Notes: generated from the sequence alone by a model not told the origin. DNA of 64,000 bases from Acidobacteriota bacterium (GCA_003388555.1 QQVD01000048.1:1-64000), one strand, 5' to 3'; positions 19,776-29,512 are shown, counted from the first letter of the stretch. Numbers and translations are program-made.

Positions 19776-19930
19776 GCGTTCGACTTCTCGCGCCGGAAGA
19801 GGGCATCGTTGGGCTGGTGAGGTTGCTGCCCTCGCGGTCGAAGGTCGTACGGTTCCAGGCACATGGATTGGATAGCAGCACGACTTCTTTCGGCCCGACC
19901 TCAGTCGTCGTGGCGGATGGTCCGTCGTGA
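19772..19930 (+). CDS. 52-residue small protein coupled on both sides
   Basis: A GTG start overlaps the previous stop (GTGA), the stop overlaps the GTG of the TolC gene in the same way, and a strong GGAGG lies 6 bases upstream of the start. The product begins MSVRLLAPEEGIVGLVRLL and ends VVVADGPS. It matches nothing I know. The tight overlaps and ribosome binding site argue for real translation, at least as a coupling leader for the outer-membrane component. Confidence 0.5.
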   Translation: MSVRLLAPEEGIVGLVRLLPSRSKVVRFQAHGLDSSTTSFGPTSVVVADGPS

Positions 19931-21267
19931 GGCGCCCGGCGACTGCAGGAATGCTGGCCCTCCTCGTTGTCTCGACTGGCATCTGGGCACAAGGCACCTC
20001 CGAGGCGGAGGCTGGGTCCTCAGAAGACCGTTGCGGAAGTGACGAGCTCGCGGTGAGCACGCGAGTTGACGACTTCATTAGCTTCGCCACGACCTGCAGC
20101 CCTCGGCTGGAGGCTGCACGAGAAAGGTGGAAGGCGGCGCTTCAACGGGTCGATCAGGTGGGGGTGCTCCCTGATCCGAGACTCCACTTCGGTCACTTCA
20201 TCGAGTCGGTTGAAACGCGGGTCGGTCCGCAGAAAAACCGGCTTGGCGTGACCCAAGGCGTGCCTTGGCCGAGCAAGCTCCGAGTGCGGCGGCAGGTCGC
20301 TCGCGAAGCCGCTCGAGTCGCTGAAAAGGCCTACGATGCCGCGCGGGTTCAGGTTCTCTTCGCCGTGAAAGATGCCTACTACGAGCTGTATTACCTGGCA
20401 CGAGCGATCGCGACTACCGAAGACAACATTGCTTTGCTGCTGCACCTCGAGAGCGTGGCGCAGGCCAACTTCACCGTTGGCGCTCCGGTTTCAGGGGTCG
20501 TCAAGGCTCAGGTTGAGCTGGGCAGACTGGATGATCAACTGAAATCGCTCAGTGCTCTGCGGAGCCCGGCGGTTGCCCGCTTGAATGCTGCGTTGGGCAG
20601 GCCGGCCTCGTCGCCTGTCAGCTGGCCGGGAGAGCTGATTCCGGGGACGCTCGAAGTCGATGATGAAGAGGCTCTTGCGTCTCTATCGGACGGGAACCCC
20701 GAGTTGCTTGCTCTCGACCATGAGGTCGATCGCAACGCGCGGGTTGTTGACCTGGCCCGCCTGAGTTTTCGGCCGGACTTCGCGTTTGGTCTCGACTGGG
20801 TCGACACTGGCGAAGCCATCAACCCCCTCCTTGCTGACAGTGGCAAGGACCCATTGGTCGCCAAGGTTTCTATGACGGTGCCCATTTGGAGATCCAAGTA
20901 CAGGGCGGCGGTTCGCGACTCTGAACATCGACGCGAAGAGGCGCGTCAGAAGCGAGAAGGCCTCGGATTTGCGCTCGAATCACGCCTCGAACTGGTGCTC
21001 TTCAAGTTTCACGACGCGGAGCGGAAGATCGACCTCTTCCGCGACACTCTGGTCCCGCTGGCTGAAGCGTCGCTCGAAGTGGCGCAACAGGGATACGAAG
21101 CTGGCAACGAGAGCTTCCTCGACGTCATCGACGCGCAACGCCAGCTTCTCGAGCTCCAGTTGGCGCTCGAACGGAGCCGCGTAGATCGTGAACAGCGCCT
21201 CGCCGAGATCGAGATGCTCGCGGGCCGGCCTCTGGCCTCTAGGCCCGCGCAAGGAGACCAGCCATGA
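19927..21267 (+). CDS. TolC-family outer-membrane channel (CusC-like)
   Basis: A signal peptide ends near WAQ. The 446-residue body has the two internally repeated helical-hairpin halves of outer-membrane efflux proteins (SPRLEAARERWKAALQRVDQ at about 58-77 and AEASLEVAQQGYEAGNESFL near 380). It forms the trimeric exit duct of the RND efflux pump encoded by the next two genes, with which it overlaps by 4 bases. Confidence 0.88.
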   Translation: MRRPATAGMLALLVVSTGIWAQGTSEAEAGSSEDRCGSDELAVSTRVDDFISFATTCSPRLEAARERWKAALQRVDQVGVLPDPRLHFGHFIESVETRVGPQKNRLGVTQGVPWPSKLRVRRQVAREAARVAEKAYDAARVQVLFAVKDAYYELYYLARAIATTEDNIALLLHLESVAQANFTVGAPVSGVVKAQVELGRLDDQLKSLSALRSPAVARLNAALGRPASSPVSWPGELIPGTLEVDDEEALASLSDGNPELLALDHEVDRNARVVDLARLSFRPDFAFGLDWVDTGEAINPLLADSGKDPLVAKVSMTVPIWRSKYRAAVRDSEHRREEARQKREGLGFALESRLELVLFKFHDAERKIDLFRDTLVPLAEASLEVAQQGYEAGNESFLDVIDAQRQLLELQLALERSRVDREQRLAEIEMLAGRPLASRPAQGDQP

Positions 21268-22655
21268 ATCGCCAAGTGGGTGTATTCGCCATCGTCTTCG
21301 TGACGGCACTGACTCTCGGCTACTTCCTGCGCGGAGGCTACACGACGGAGCCGCCTGATCACGCGGCTGGTCCAGGAGGGGCCCAAGAGCACAGTGCAGA
21401 CGGGTCCCCCGGAGAACACGGCGAACTCGGGCCACGCGAGATCCGCCTGACGGCGGCAGCGGAGAAACTCGCTGAGATCCAGACGGCTCGAGTTGAGCGG
21501 CGGCACGTCGGGGCCGAGGTCCGCATGGTCGGCAAACTGGCCTACGACGAGACCCGATTGGCATACATCTCGGCCTATGTCCCGGGTCGACTCGACCGCC
21601 TGTACATCGACTTTACGGGAGCCAGGGTCAACAAGGGGGACCACTTGGTCTACCTCTACAGTCCTGAGCTGCTCGCCGCTCAGGAAGAGATGATTCAGGC
21701 GATTCGGACGGCCAAGAGTTTGGAGAACAGCAATGTGTCGGTCCTTCGTGAGCGCGTTCAGACTACGGTGGAATCATCTCGCGAGAAGCTAAGACTCTGG
21801 GGGCTGACGAACGAGCAGATCGCTCGCATCGAAGCGGGAGGCGTGCCGCAGGAGCATCTCACGATCTATTCACCGTTGACTGGGATCGTCATCCACAAGA
21901 ACGCCCAGGAAGGGATGTACGTGCAAACTGGCACGCGCATCTACACCATCGCAGATCTCTCGCACCTCTGGGTGCTATTGGATGCCTACGAGTCTGATCT
22001 CGAGTGGCTGCGCTACGGCCAGCCCGTAGACCTCGAGATCGAAGCATTTGCCGGAGAGATCTTTCGAGGTCGGATTTCGTTCATCGACCCCGTTCTCGAT
22101 CCCGCGACGCGGACCGTGAAGGTGCGGGTGCAGGTGGCCAACCCGGATGGCCGGCTCAAGCCGGAGATGTTCGTGCGCGCGGTTGTCCAGCCGCAGCTCA
22201 CTGCCAGCGGCAAGGTGACGAGCTCGGATCTCGTGGGCAAGTGGATCAGCCCGATGCATCCCGAGATCGTTCGCTCCCGGCCCGGTGTCTGCCCTATCTG
22301 CGGTACTCCTCTCGTTCCCGCCGAAAGGCTCGGTTACGTCGAGGACGGGAGCGATGCGGACGAGACGCCGCTCGTGATCCCGGCATCAGCTCCGCTCCTG
22401 ACCGGAAGACGCGCGGTCGTCTACGTTCAGGTCGAGGGTCGCCCGGGGAGCTACGAGGGACGCGAAGTGACTCTGGGACCCCGTGCGGGTGGCTATTACC
22501 TCGTCGAGGACGGGCTGGTGGAGGGCGAGAGAGTCGTTGTCAACGGCAACTTCAAGCTCGACAGTGCGCTGCAGATTCAGGCCAAGCCCAGCATGATGAA
22601 TCCGGAGGGCGGCGGCCCTTCGCCTGCTCATGCCCACGGTGAGGGGGATCGATGA
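21264..22655 (+). CDS. cusB: RND adaptor (CusB-like) with heavy-metal-binding domain
   Basis: An N-terminal membrane segment is followed by a polar linker, then lipoyl/hairpin and beta-barrel domains of the HlyD family (GRLDRLYIDFTGARVNKGD; LTGIVIHKNAQEGMYV). Near residues 330-350 sits a heavy-metal-binding module [20 protein letters not shown], a CPxC/MHP motif common in copper adaptors. It links pump and channel in the periplasm and probably hands over Cu(I) or Ag(I). Both ends overlap neighbours by 4 bases. Confidence 0.88.
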   Translation: MNRQVGVFAIVFVTALTLGYFLRGGYTTEPPDHAAGPGGAQEHSADGSPGEHGELGPREIRLTAAAEKLAEIQTARVERRHVGAEVRMVGKLAYDETRLAYISAYVPGRLDRLYIDFTGARVNKGDHLVYLYSPELLAAQEEMIQAIRTAKSLENSNVSVLRERVQTTVESSREKLRLWGLTNEQIARIEAGGVPQEHLTIYSPLTGIVIHKNAQEGMYVQTGTRIYTIADLSHLWVLLDAYESDLEWLRYGQPVDLEIEAFAGEIFRGRISFIDPVLDPATRTVKVRVQVANPDGRLKPEMFVRAVVQPQLTASGKVTSSDLVGKWISPMHPEIVRSRPGVCPICGTPLVPAERLGYVEDGSDADETPLVIPASAPLLTGRRAVVYVQVEGRPGSYEGREVTLGPRAGGYYLVEDGLVEGERVVVNGNFKLDSALQIQAKPSMMNPEGGGPSPAHAHGEGDR

Positions 22656-25600
22656 CGCAGTCGTCACCTAGTCCCGGCGCCGGTGGTAGCGGCTCGGTCT
22701 TCGATGGCCTCGTTGCCGGCACGGTCGCGGCGTGTCTGAAGAACAAGCTAGTCGTCGGCCTCGGGGTGTTGGCCGTGATCGTTTGGGGAGCCGCAGTTGC
22801 TCCTTTCGACTGGCAGCTCGGCGGTCTCCCGCGCAATCCTGTGGCCACGGATGCCATCCCGGACATCGGTGAGAACCAGCAGATCGTTTTCACGAGGTGG
22901 ATGGGCCGGTCACCGCAGGACGTCGAAGATCAGATCACATATCCGCTGACGGTCTCGTTGCTGGGTCTGCCGCAGGTGAAGACGATACGCAGCTACTCGA
23001 TGTTCGGCTTCTCGACCATCTTGATCATCTTCGAAGATGACGTCGAGTTCTACTGGTCGAGGTCACGCATCCTGGAGAAACTGAACCGCCTGCCCACGGG
23101 AACTCTCCCTGCAGAGGTGCAGCCCTCGCTCGGTCCAGATGCGACCTCCCTGGGCCAGATCTTCTGGTACACGCTCGAAGGGGCGGACTCCGAGGGACGA
23201 CCGACGGGCGGTTGGGACCTGCACGAACTACGCACGATTCAGGACTGGTATGTGCGCTATTCGTTGATGTCAGTGCCCGGTGTGTCGGAGGTGGCATCGA
23301 TCGGAGGCTTCGTTCAGGAGTATCAGATCGACGTCGATCCCGACGCGATGCGCGCTCACGGCGTGAAATTGCAGCAGGTCTTCCAGGCCGTGCAGCGCTC
23401 GAACATCGATGTCGGCGCTCGCAGTATCGAAATCAATCGAGTCGAGTACGTGATTCGCGGTCTCGGATTCATCGAGAGTCTCGAGGACATCCAGTACAGC
23501 GTCATCAGGATGACGGACAACGTACCGCTGTACATCAAGGATGTTGCCGAGGTCCACCTAGGACCAGCAGGACGCCGCGGCGCCCTGGACAAGGGCGGGG
23601 CGGAGACGGTTGGTGGTGTGGTCGTTGTGCGGTACGGCGAGAATCCTCTGGCAACCATCAACAGCCTGAAGGAAAAGATCGCCGAGATTGCGCCAGGCTT
23701 GCCGCGAAAGACGCTCGATGACGGCACCCTGAGTCAGGTACGAATCGTCCCCTTCTACGACCGATCAGGCCTCATCTACGAGACTCTCGGAACGCTGAGC
23801 GGCGCGTTGATCGACGAGATCTTCGTCACCATGATCGTCATCCTTCTAATGGTCATGCACCTGCGCAGCTCTCTGTTGATCTCCGCCATGCTGCCCCTTT
23901 CGGTACTGATGACCTTCATCGCGATGAAGATCTTCGGTGTCGAGGCCAACCTGGTGGCTCTCTCTGGTATCGCGATCGCCATCGGCTCGATGGTGACGAT
24001 GGGCATCTTCCTCTGCGAAAACATTCTCCGGCACCTAGAGAAGGCAGGGCCAGAGGCAGACACCAGTGCCGTCGTGTACCAGGCCTCGACAGAAGTGGGA
24101 AGTGCAGTGTTGACCGCGCTACTGACCACCGTGATCAGTTTTCTGCCGGTGTTCACGATGCAGGCGGCGGAGGGCAAGCTGTTCAAGCCTCTCGCCTTCA
24201 CCAAGACGTTCGCGATGATTGCGTCGCTGGTGGTCGCTCTGGCGATGTTGCCACCGGCTGCACATGTTCTTTTCACCGCGCGCATACGGCTACGTGCCAC
24301 GCGGCAGTTCCTGCTAGGAGCTCTCGGTCTTGCCGGTCTGGTGGCTGCCCTCCTTCTCGAGTGGTGGATCGGAGCAATCCTCATCGCGGCAGCCGCCGTT
24401 GGCTTCCTCTACGAGAGGATTCCCGACGGTGCACGATCGCACTTCACCAGCGGGCTGAATGTTCTGACGGCACTCGTGGTGAGTCTCTTCTTGACCCGGC
24501 ACTGGCTCCCTCTGGGAGTAGACCGTGGGTTCGCACGCAACTTTCTCTTCGTCGTGCTCATCATCGGCTCGATGCTTCTGCTGATCGAGTGGTACAAGCG
24601 CTCCTTCCCTTCGTTGCTGCGTTGGTGTCTCCGCCGCAAAGCGCCGTTTCTCGTCGGCTCGCTCGGTGTCTTTCTGGTGGGCATGATGGTCTGGCGCGGG
24701 TCCGACGCCTTCCTAGGCTGGCTGCCCGACATGGTGAGCGAATCCCGACTGGTTGGAGCCGTGTCACGCACTTTTCCGGGTCTGGGCGAAGAGTTCATGC
24801 CGCCGCTCGATGAGGGGTCCTTCCTCTACATGCCGGCGCTGATGCCACATGCTTCGATCGGCGAAGCCCTCGATGTCCTGCAGAAACAGAATCGCGCGGT
24901 CGCCGCAATTCCCGAGGTCGAAACGGTCGCTGGGAAGCTGGGCAGAGTCGACAGTGCTCTCGATCCGGCGCCGATCGCCATGCTCGAGACAATCATCAAC
25001 TATCTACCCGAGTACAGGACGGACAAAGACGGACGCCGTCTTCGGTTTGCGTTCGATACTGAACAGCAAGAGTTTCTTCGAGACGAGAACGGTGAGCTGA
25101 TACCCGATCGTCGAGGGCGGCCGTTCCGTCAGTGGCGCGATCACATTCGTCGACCGGACGACATCTGGGACGAGATCGTCCACGTGTCCGAGATGCCGGG
25201 CGTCACGACTGCACCGAAGCTGCAGCCAATCAACGCACGCATTGTCATGTTGCAGAGCGGAATGCGCGCGCCGATGGGTGTCAAGGTCAAGGGCCCCAGC
25301 CTGGAAGCGATCGAGAAGGTGGGGCTCGAGATCGAGCGCTACCTGAAGGAGGTGCCCTCCGTCGAAGCTGGCGCCGTGGTCGCTGACCGAATCATCGGCA
25401 AGCCCTATCTCGAAATCGATATCGACCGAAGAGCCATTGCTCGCCACGGCGTTGACGTGCGGTCGGTGCAGCATGTCATCGAGGTCGCGATCGGCGGCAT
25501 GGGGGTGACAACGACCGTGGAAGGACGCGAGCGCTTCCCGGTACGGGTGCGCTATCTGCGCGAGCTCAGAGACCAGGTCGAGTCGTTGGAGCAGATCCTC

Positions 25601-26521
25601 GTACCAGCAGCCGACGGCGCTCAGGTCCCGCTGCGCCAGCTGGCCAACATCGAGTTCGTGCGAGGGCCGCAAAACATCAAGAGCGAGGACACATTCCTCG
25701 TGGGCTACGTCGTGTTCGACATGAAGCCTGGCTACGCGGAGGTGGATGTTGTCGAGCAGTGTCAGAGCTACCTGTCGCAGAAGATCGAATCTGGAGAGTT
25801 CGTTCTCCCTGCAGGTGTGAGCTACGCCTTCGCCGGCAGCTACGAGAACCAGATTCGGTCCGCGAAGCGCCTTGCCATCGTGTTGCCGATCGCGCTGGTT
25901 GCGATCTTCTTCGTTCTGTACTTCCAGTTCAAATCGGTGTCGACAACCTTGATTGTCTTCTCGACGATCGCGGTCGCGTGGTCCGGAGGCTTTCTCATGC
26001 TTTGGCTCTACGCGCAGCCGTGGTTTCTCGACTTCTCGGCGTTCGGTGTCGGCATGCGAGAGCTCTTCCAGATGCAGTCGATCAACCTGAGCGTCGCGAT
26101 CTGGGTCGGGTTCCTTGCGCTCTTCGGAATTGCTTCGGACAACGGAGTGGTGGTGGCGAGCAACCTCGAGCAGGTCTTCCGCACTCGTAGACCGGGAACT
26201 GTCGAGGAGATCCGACAGGCAACCTTGGATGGGGCCCAGGGCCGCTTGCGCGCGACCTTGATGTCGTCGGCGGCAACGATGTTGGCCCTGCTTCCCGTGC
26301 TCACGTCGTCAGGCCGAGGTGCCGACATCATGGTGCCGATGGCGATCCCGTCGTTTGGCGGCATGGTCCTGGCGCTCGTGACCGTGTTGATGGTGCCCGT
26401 TCTCTACTGTTCCGCCGCTGAGATCCGGCTGCGCTGGCAGGACGTTCGGGGGGATTCTGGCTCTGCAGCGCTCGGCGGGAAGGACGAAATTGACGACCAA
26501 GACGAGGAGGAACGTCCTTGA
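22652..26521 (+). CDS. cusA: Heavy-metal RND pump (CusA-like), extended form
   Basis: At 1289 residues it is longer than E. coli CusA (about 1050). The core is clear: NQQIVFTRWMGRSPQDVEDQ in the first periplasmic loop, porter repeats and C-terminal helices. Two extra regions exist: additional membrane helices around residues 545-690 and a charged periplasmic insert near 785-845. In TM4 the usual Asp of the proton relay (family pattern GxMVDxG) is replaced by Thr at residue 449 (GSMVTMG), which is odd for a proton-driven pump. Context with CusB and CusC indicates copper/silver export. Confidence 0.9.
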   Translation: MTQSSPSPGAGGSGSVFDGLVAGTVAACLKNKLVVGLGVLAVIVWGAAVAPFDWQLGGLPRNPVATDAIPDIGENQQIVFTRWMGRSPQDVEDQITYPLTVSLLGLPQVKTIRSYSMFGFSTILIIFEDDVEFYWSRSRILEKLNRLPTGTLPAEVQPSLGPDATSLGQIFWYTLEGADSEGRPTGGWDLHELRTIQDWYVRYSLMSVPGVSEVASIGGFVQEYQIDVDPDAMRAHGVKLQQVFQAVQRSNIDVGARSIEINRVEYVIRGLGFIESLEDIQYSVIRMTDNVPLYIKDVAEVHLGPAGRRGALDKGGAETVGGVVVVRYGENPLATINSLKEKIAEIAPGLPRKTLDDGTLSQVRIVPFYDRSGLIYETLGTLSGALIDEIFVTMIVILLMVMHLRSSLLISAMLPLSVLMTFIAMKIFGVEANLVALSGIAIAIGSMVTMGIFLCENILRHLEKAGPEADTSAVVYQASTEVGSAVLTALLTTVISFLPVFTMQAAEGKLFKPLAFTKTFAMIASLVVALAMLPPAAHVLFTARIRLRATRQFLLGALGLAGLVAALLLEWWIGAILIAAAAVGFLYERIPDGARSHFTSGLNVLTALVVSLFLTRHWLPLGVDRGFARNFLFVVLIIGSMLLLIEWYKRSFPSLLRWCLRRKAPFLVGSLGVFLVGMMVWRGSDAFLGWLPDMVSESRLVGAVSRTFPGLGEEFMPPLDEGSFLYMPALMPHASIGEALDVLQKQNRAVAAIPEVETVAGKLGRVDSALDPAPIAMLETIINYLPEYRTDKDGRRLRFAFDTEQQEFLRDENGELIPDRRGRPFRQWRDHIRRPDDIWDEIVHVSEMPGVTTAPKLQPINARIVMLQSGMRAPMGVKVKGPSLEAIEKVGLEIERYLKEVPSVEAGAVVADRIIGKPYLEIDIDRRAIARHGVDVRSVQHVIEVAIGGMGVTTTVEGRERFPVRVRYLRELRDQVESLEQILVPAADGAQVPLRQLANIEFVRGPQNIKSEDTFLVGYVVFDMKPGYAEVDVVEQCQSYLSQKIESGEFVLPAGVSYAFAGSYENQIRSAKRLAIVLPIALVAIFFVLYFQFKSVSTTLIVFSTIAVAWSGGFLMLWLYAQPWFLDFSAFGVGMRELFQMQSINLSVAIWVGFLALFGIASDNGVVVASNLEQVFRTRRPGTVEEIRQATLDGAQGRLRATLMSSAATMLALLPVLTSSGRGADIMVPMAIPSFGGMVLALVTVLMVPVLYCSAAEIRLRWQDVRGDSGSAALGGKDEIDDQDEEERP

Positions 26522-26760
26522 AACATCATGATTCCGGCCCCACGAGGCCGAGGAATGCGGTCTACCTCTGGTTGGGTGCTTTGACCTTCGCAACCGTTGC
26601 CGGCTTCTTCTTGTGGGGCGAACATCGAGTCCACTTGCTTGGCAATTGGCCGTGGCTGCTCCTCCTGGCGTGCCCGCTCCTGCACTTCGGTATGCACGGT
26701 GGGCATGCTCACCACAGAGAGAGACCGGAGGGCGACGATCCTGGGGATCGTCCGTCATGA
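26518..26760 (+). CDS. DUF2933 small membrane protein
   Basis: This 80-residue protein has two membrane helices and the ending LLLACPLLHFGMHGGHAHH typical of DUF2933, a small His-rich membrane protein that recurs beside CusA and copper ATPases. It overlaps both neighbours by 4 bases. It may bind copper at the His/Met cluster. Confidence 0.8.
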   Translation: MKHHDSGPTRPRNAVYLWLGALTFATVAGFFLWGEHRVHLLGNWPWLLLLACPLLHFGMHGGHAHHRERPEGDDPGDRPS

Positions 26761-27422
26761 GTCACGCTCAAGCTGTGCCGGCGTACGGACTCTGGCCATT
26801 GGTGGTCTTGAACTCGGCGATCTTCATCTTCTTTGCCTTCAGCTTCTTCAAGCCTCGCTCTCGGAGGGACTGGCGAACTCTCGGCTCATTCTCCGCCTTC
26901 GTGGTCGCGCTGTTTACGGAGATGTACGGCTTCCCGCTGACGATCTACCTGCTGTCGGGATGGCTGCAGGCCAGGTATCCGGGTGTGGACTTCCTCAGCC
27001 ACGACGCAGGCCACCTCTGGTTCCGGCTCCTAGGATTCGATGGAGATCCTCACTGGAATCCGATTCATGTCTTGAGCACCGTGGTGATCGTGTCCGGGTT
27101 CTTCCTTCTTTCGGCTTCCTGGAGGGTGCTCTATCGGGCGCAGACGGAAGGTCGCCTAGCTACGTCTGGGCCGTACGCGAGGGTCCGCCATCCTCAATAT
27201 GTGGCCTTTGTCGTGATCATGCTCGGATTTCTACTCCAGTGGCCGACGCTCGTCACGCTGCTGATGTTCCCGGTGCTCGTGGCTGTGTACGTCCGTCTTG
27301 CGCATCGCGAGGAGCGGGAGGCCGCGCGAGGTTTCGGTGAGGAATGGAGCAGGTACGCGGAACAAACTCCGCGCTGGTTTCCACGGCCACTCAGAAGAGT
27401 CGAATCTTCGCTCCTCTCATGA
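26757..27422 (+). CDS. Isoprenylcysteine carboxyl methyltransferase-like membrane protein
   Basis: The 221-residue product has five or so membrane helices and the conserved SAM-binding C-terminal part of the ICMT/PEMT family (SGPYARVRHPQYVAF, later EEREAARGFGEEWSRYA). The start at 26757 overlaps the DUF2933 stop. Such methyltransferase-like proteins are often found in copper and lead/zinc operons; the substrate is not known. Confidence 0.8.
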   Translation: MSHAQAVPAYGLWPLVVLNSAIFIFFAFSFFKPRSRRDWRTLGSFSAFVVALFTEMYGFPLTIYLLSGWLQARYPGVDFLSHDAGHLWFRLLGFDGDPHWNPIHVLSTVVIVSGFFLLSASWRVLYRAQTEGRLATSGPYARVRHPQYVAFVVIMLGFLLQWPTLVTLLMFPVLVAVYVRLAHREEREAARGFGEEWSRYAEQTPRWFPRPLRRVESSLLS

Positions 27423-27467
27423 AGCCGCGAGGAGCCGATCTGCAATTGGTAGTTGGGAGAAACGAGA

Positions 27468-27737
27468 ATGGAGTTTGTCGCTACTTTACTGGTTCTAGCC
27501 TTTGTGTTCTACGTCTTCATGCGCTTGGGTTGCGGTGGTCGCATGGTCCACGGCCTTGCGCCGCAGGAAGGCGACACCGAAGTGCGCAGGCTACAGCTGC
27601 AAGATTCCGACCCAGTTTGTGGCATGCGTGTGGGCAGCGACGATGCGTTCCTGCTGGAACATGAGACGCGAATCATCCGATTCTGTTCGGAGGACTGCCG
27701 GGAGCGCTTCAAGCGTCACCCCGAGTCCTATCTGTAA
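27468..27737 (+). CDS. Membrane-anchored YHS-domain protein
   Basis: The 89-residue protein starts with a membrane helix and ends with a YHS/TRASH metal-binding domain: DPVCGMRVGSDDAF, then FCSEDCRERFKRHPESYL. The domain normally binds a single metal through its cysteines. The ATG at 27468 is preceded by GGGAGA; the TTG at 27453 is not needed. It likely supplies metal to the CusCBA pump or the CopB ATPase of the same operon. Confidence 0.75.
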   Translation: MEFVATLLVLAFVFYVFMRLGCGGRMVHGLAPQEGDTEVRRLQLQDSDPVCGMRVGSDDAFLLEHETRIIRFCSEDCRERFKRHPESYL

Positions 27738-27775
27738 CCACTGACGCGCCGCATGGCGCGAAGAGGAGTTTTGTC

Positions 27776-28063
27776 GTGCGCAATCGAATCTCGATATCCG
27801 CCGTTGGTCACTCGACGAGCATCCTGCTCGTTCTGACGTTCGTGGTCTGTGTCGGCTTTGATCTGCTCGTGCCGAAGTTCGCGATGTATGAGCACTGGCA
27901 GGGATTCCTGCCGGGCTTCTCCTGGTTGAGCCCTGGCACCTTCGTCTTGGGTTTGGTCGAGACCTACGCCTATGGCTGGTACTTCGCGCTCGTTTGGGTT
28001 CCGCTCTACAACGTCTTCCTTCACCGCGCGGAACGTAGGTCCAAGACCGCGAGCAGCACATGA
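27776..28063 (+). CDS. DUF5676 membrane protein
   Basis: The 95-residue product has two membrane helices (TSILLVLTFVVCVGFDLL and GWYFALVWVPLYNVFLHR) with the family motif FVLGLVETYAYGWYFA. DUF5676 proteins recur in heavy-metal operons together with YHS proteins and P-type ATPases. Starts with GTG after AGGAG. Confidence 0.7.
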   Translation: MRNRISISAVGHSTSILLVLTFVVCVGFDLLVPKFAMYEHWQGFLPGFSWLSPGTFVLGLVETYAYGWYFALVWVPLYNVFLHRAERRSKTASST

Positions 28064-28133
28064 CACGGCAAGCCCCTAGTGGGGGGGCCGGAAGCCTCGG
28101 TTTTGACTCGCTGGTGCGAGGGATGAGGTTGGT

Positions 28134-28793
28134 ATGAAGCTCCCAGGCGCTGGCTACTTGGCCTGTGGTTGCGCAAGCGAGGAACACTCGCCGGTGTTCA
28201 TCGTCATCACCGGCGGGCCCGGGGCCGGCAAGACGGCGATCCTCGAATTGGCGAGACGGGTCTTCTGTGAGCACGTGACGATTCTGCCCGAGGCAGCAAG
28301 CATCGTGTTCGGCGGCGGGTTTCCGCGGCTAGATTCTACGCCGGCCCGGCGTGCCGCCCAGCAAGCAATCTTTCATGTGCAGCGCCAGTTGGAGACCTGG
28401 GTTGCGGAGGAGCGGCAAGCCGCAATCGTTCTTTGTGACCGCGGCACGCTTGACGGACTCGCCTATTGGCCCGGTGCGCATTCCGGCTACTTCGAGAGGC
28501 TCGAAGTCACTCGAGCGCAGGAGCTGGCGAGATATCGCGCGGTGATTCATCTACGCACACCCGCAGCGAAGGGCGGCTACGTGAATAGCGCGCTTCGCAT
28601 CGAAAGTGCGGAAGAGGCAGCGAAGATCGATCAAGAGATCTGGCAGGCCTGGGAAGGTCACCCGCAACGCCACGAAGTCGTCAGCGAGGGCGACTTTTCG
28701 GTCAAGGCGCTCGCTGCGCTCGAGTGGGTTCGCAGCCAGCTTCCAGAGTGCTGTCGCTCCCACCCTATTTCCGTCGCGGAGGAGGACGAATGA
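28134..28793 (+). CDS. P-loop AAA-type kinase-like protein
   Basis: Walker A GGPGAGKTAIL lies near residue 27, with CDRGTLDGLAYWP as the Walker B/lid region and a C-terminal helical domain. The layout matches the AAA_28 (TTD14/NadR-like) family of nucleotide-binding proteins, which can phosphorylate small substrates. It overlaps the next gene by 4 bases. A kinase in a copper operon is unusual, and its substrate cannot be inferred. Confidence 0.75.
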   Translation: MKLPGAGYLACGCASEEHSPVFIVITGGPGAGKTAILELARRVFCEHVTILPEAASIVFGGGFPRLDSTPARRAAQQAIFHVQRQLETWVAEERQAAIVLCDRGTLDGLAYWPGAHSGYFERLEVTRAQELARYRAVIHLRTPAAKGGYVNSALRIESAEEAAKIDQEIWQAWEGHPQRHEVVSEGDFSVKALAALEWVRSQLPECCRSHPISVAEEDE

Positions 28794-29512
28794 TTTCTGA
28801 TTCCTATGTGTGGTTCGCGTGGTCGGTCGCGTTCCTGATTCCGTGGGCGTTTCTTTGGGTCTCGTTCTCAACGCAGAGAAAGGCGATGTTGTGGGCGAGC
28901 CTCTTCACGATGCCCTTCGGATTGACTGAACCGCTGTTCGTACCGGAATACTGGAATCCTCCCAGCCTCTTCGGACTCGCGCAAACCACCGGCTTCGACA
29001 TCGAGAGCCTGATCTTCTGCTTCGGAATCGGAGGCGTGGCGGCGGTTGTGGTCAACGTGGCGACCCGACGACGGGCCCAAGCGGTATCGAAACAGGAGCG
29101 GGGCTCCGCCAGGCACCGTTTTCATCGTTGGGCGATGGCGATGCCCTTCATTGCCTTTCCGTTTCTGTGGCTCTTGCCCTGGAACGCGATCTATGCGGGC
29201 ATCGGCTCGATGTTCGTTGGGGTAGCCGCAACCATTCTCTGTCGCCCGGATCTGCTGCGGAACTCCGTGCTCGGAGCCCTCATTTTCACCTGCTACTACC
29301 TCATCTACCTCTTGGGGCTCGAGGCGATGGCGCCGGGTTTCATCGAGCGCGTCTGGAAACTCGACGTGCTCTCGGGCATCTTCGTTCTTGGACTCCCGTT
29401 GGAGGAACTCCTGTTCGCGGCCGGCTTCGGCGGCTACTGGGCGGGAGTCTACGAGCACTTCACCTGGCACCGATCCGTCTCCGCGGACACAACACCGGAA
29501 GGAGCAGCATGA
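28790..29512 (+). CDS. Lycopene-cyclase-domain membrane protein
   Basis: The 240-residue protein has about seven membrane helices, with [20 protein letters not shown] and the second signature [20 protein letters not shown] of the CrtY c/d-like lycopene cyclase domain. GGAGGA precedes the ATG at 28790. No other carotenoid gene is nearby, so a carotenoid role is doubtful; it is embedded between the kinase-like gene and the copper ATPase with 4-base overlaps at both ends. Confidence 0.75.
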   Translation: MISDSYVWFAWSVAFLIPWAFLWVSFSTQRKAMLWASLFTMPFGLTEPLFVPEYWNPPSLFGLAQTTGFDIESLIFCFGIGGVAAVVVNVATRRRAQAVSKQERGSARHRFHRWAMAMPFIAFPFLWLLPWNAIYAGIGSMFVGVAATILCRPDLLRNSVLGALIFTCYYLIYLLGLEAMAPGFIERVWKLDVLSGIFVLGLPLEELLFAAGFGGYWAGVYEHFTWHRSVSADTTPEGAA

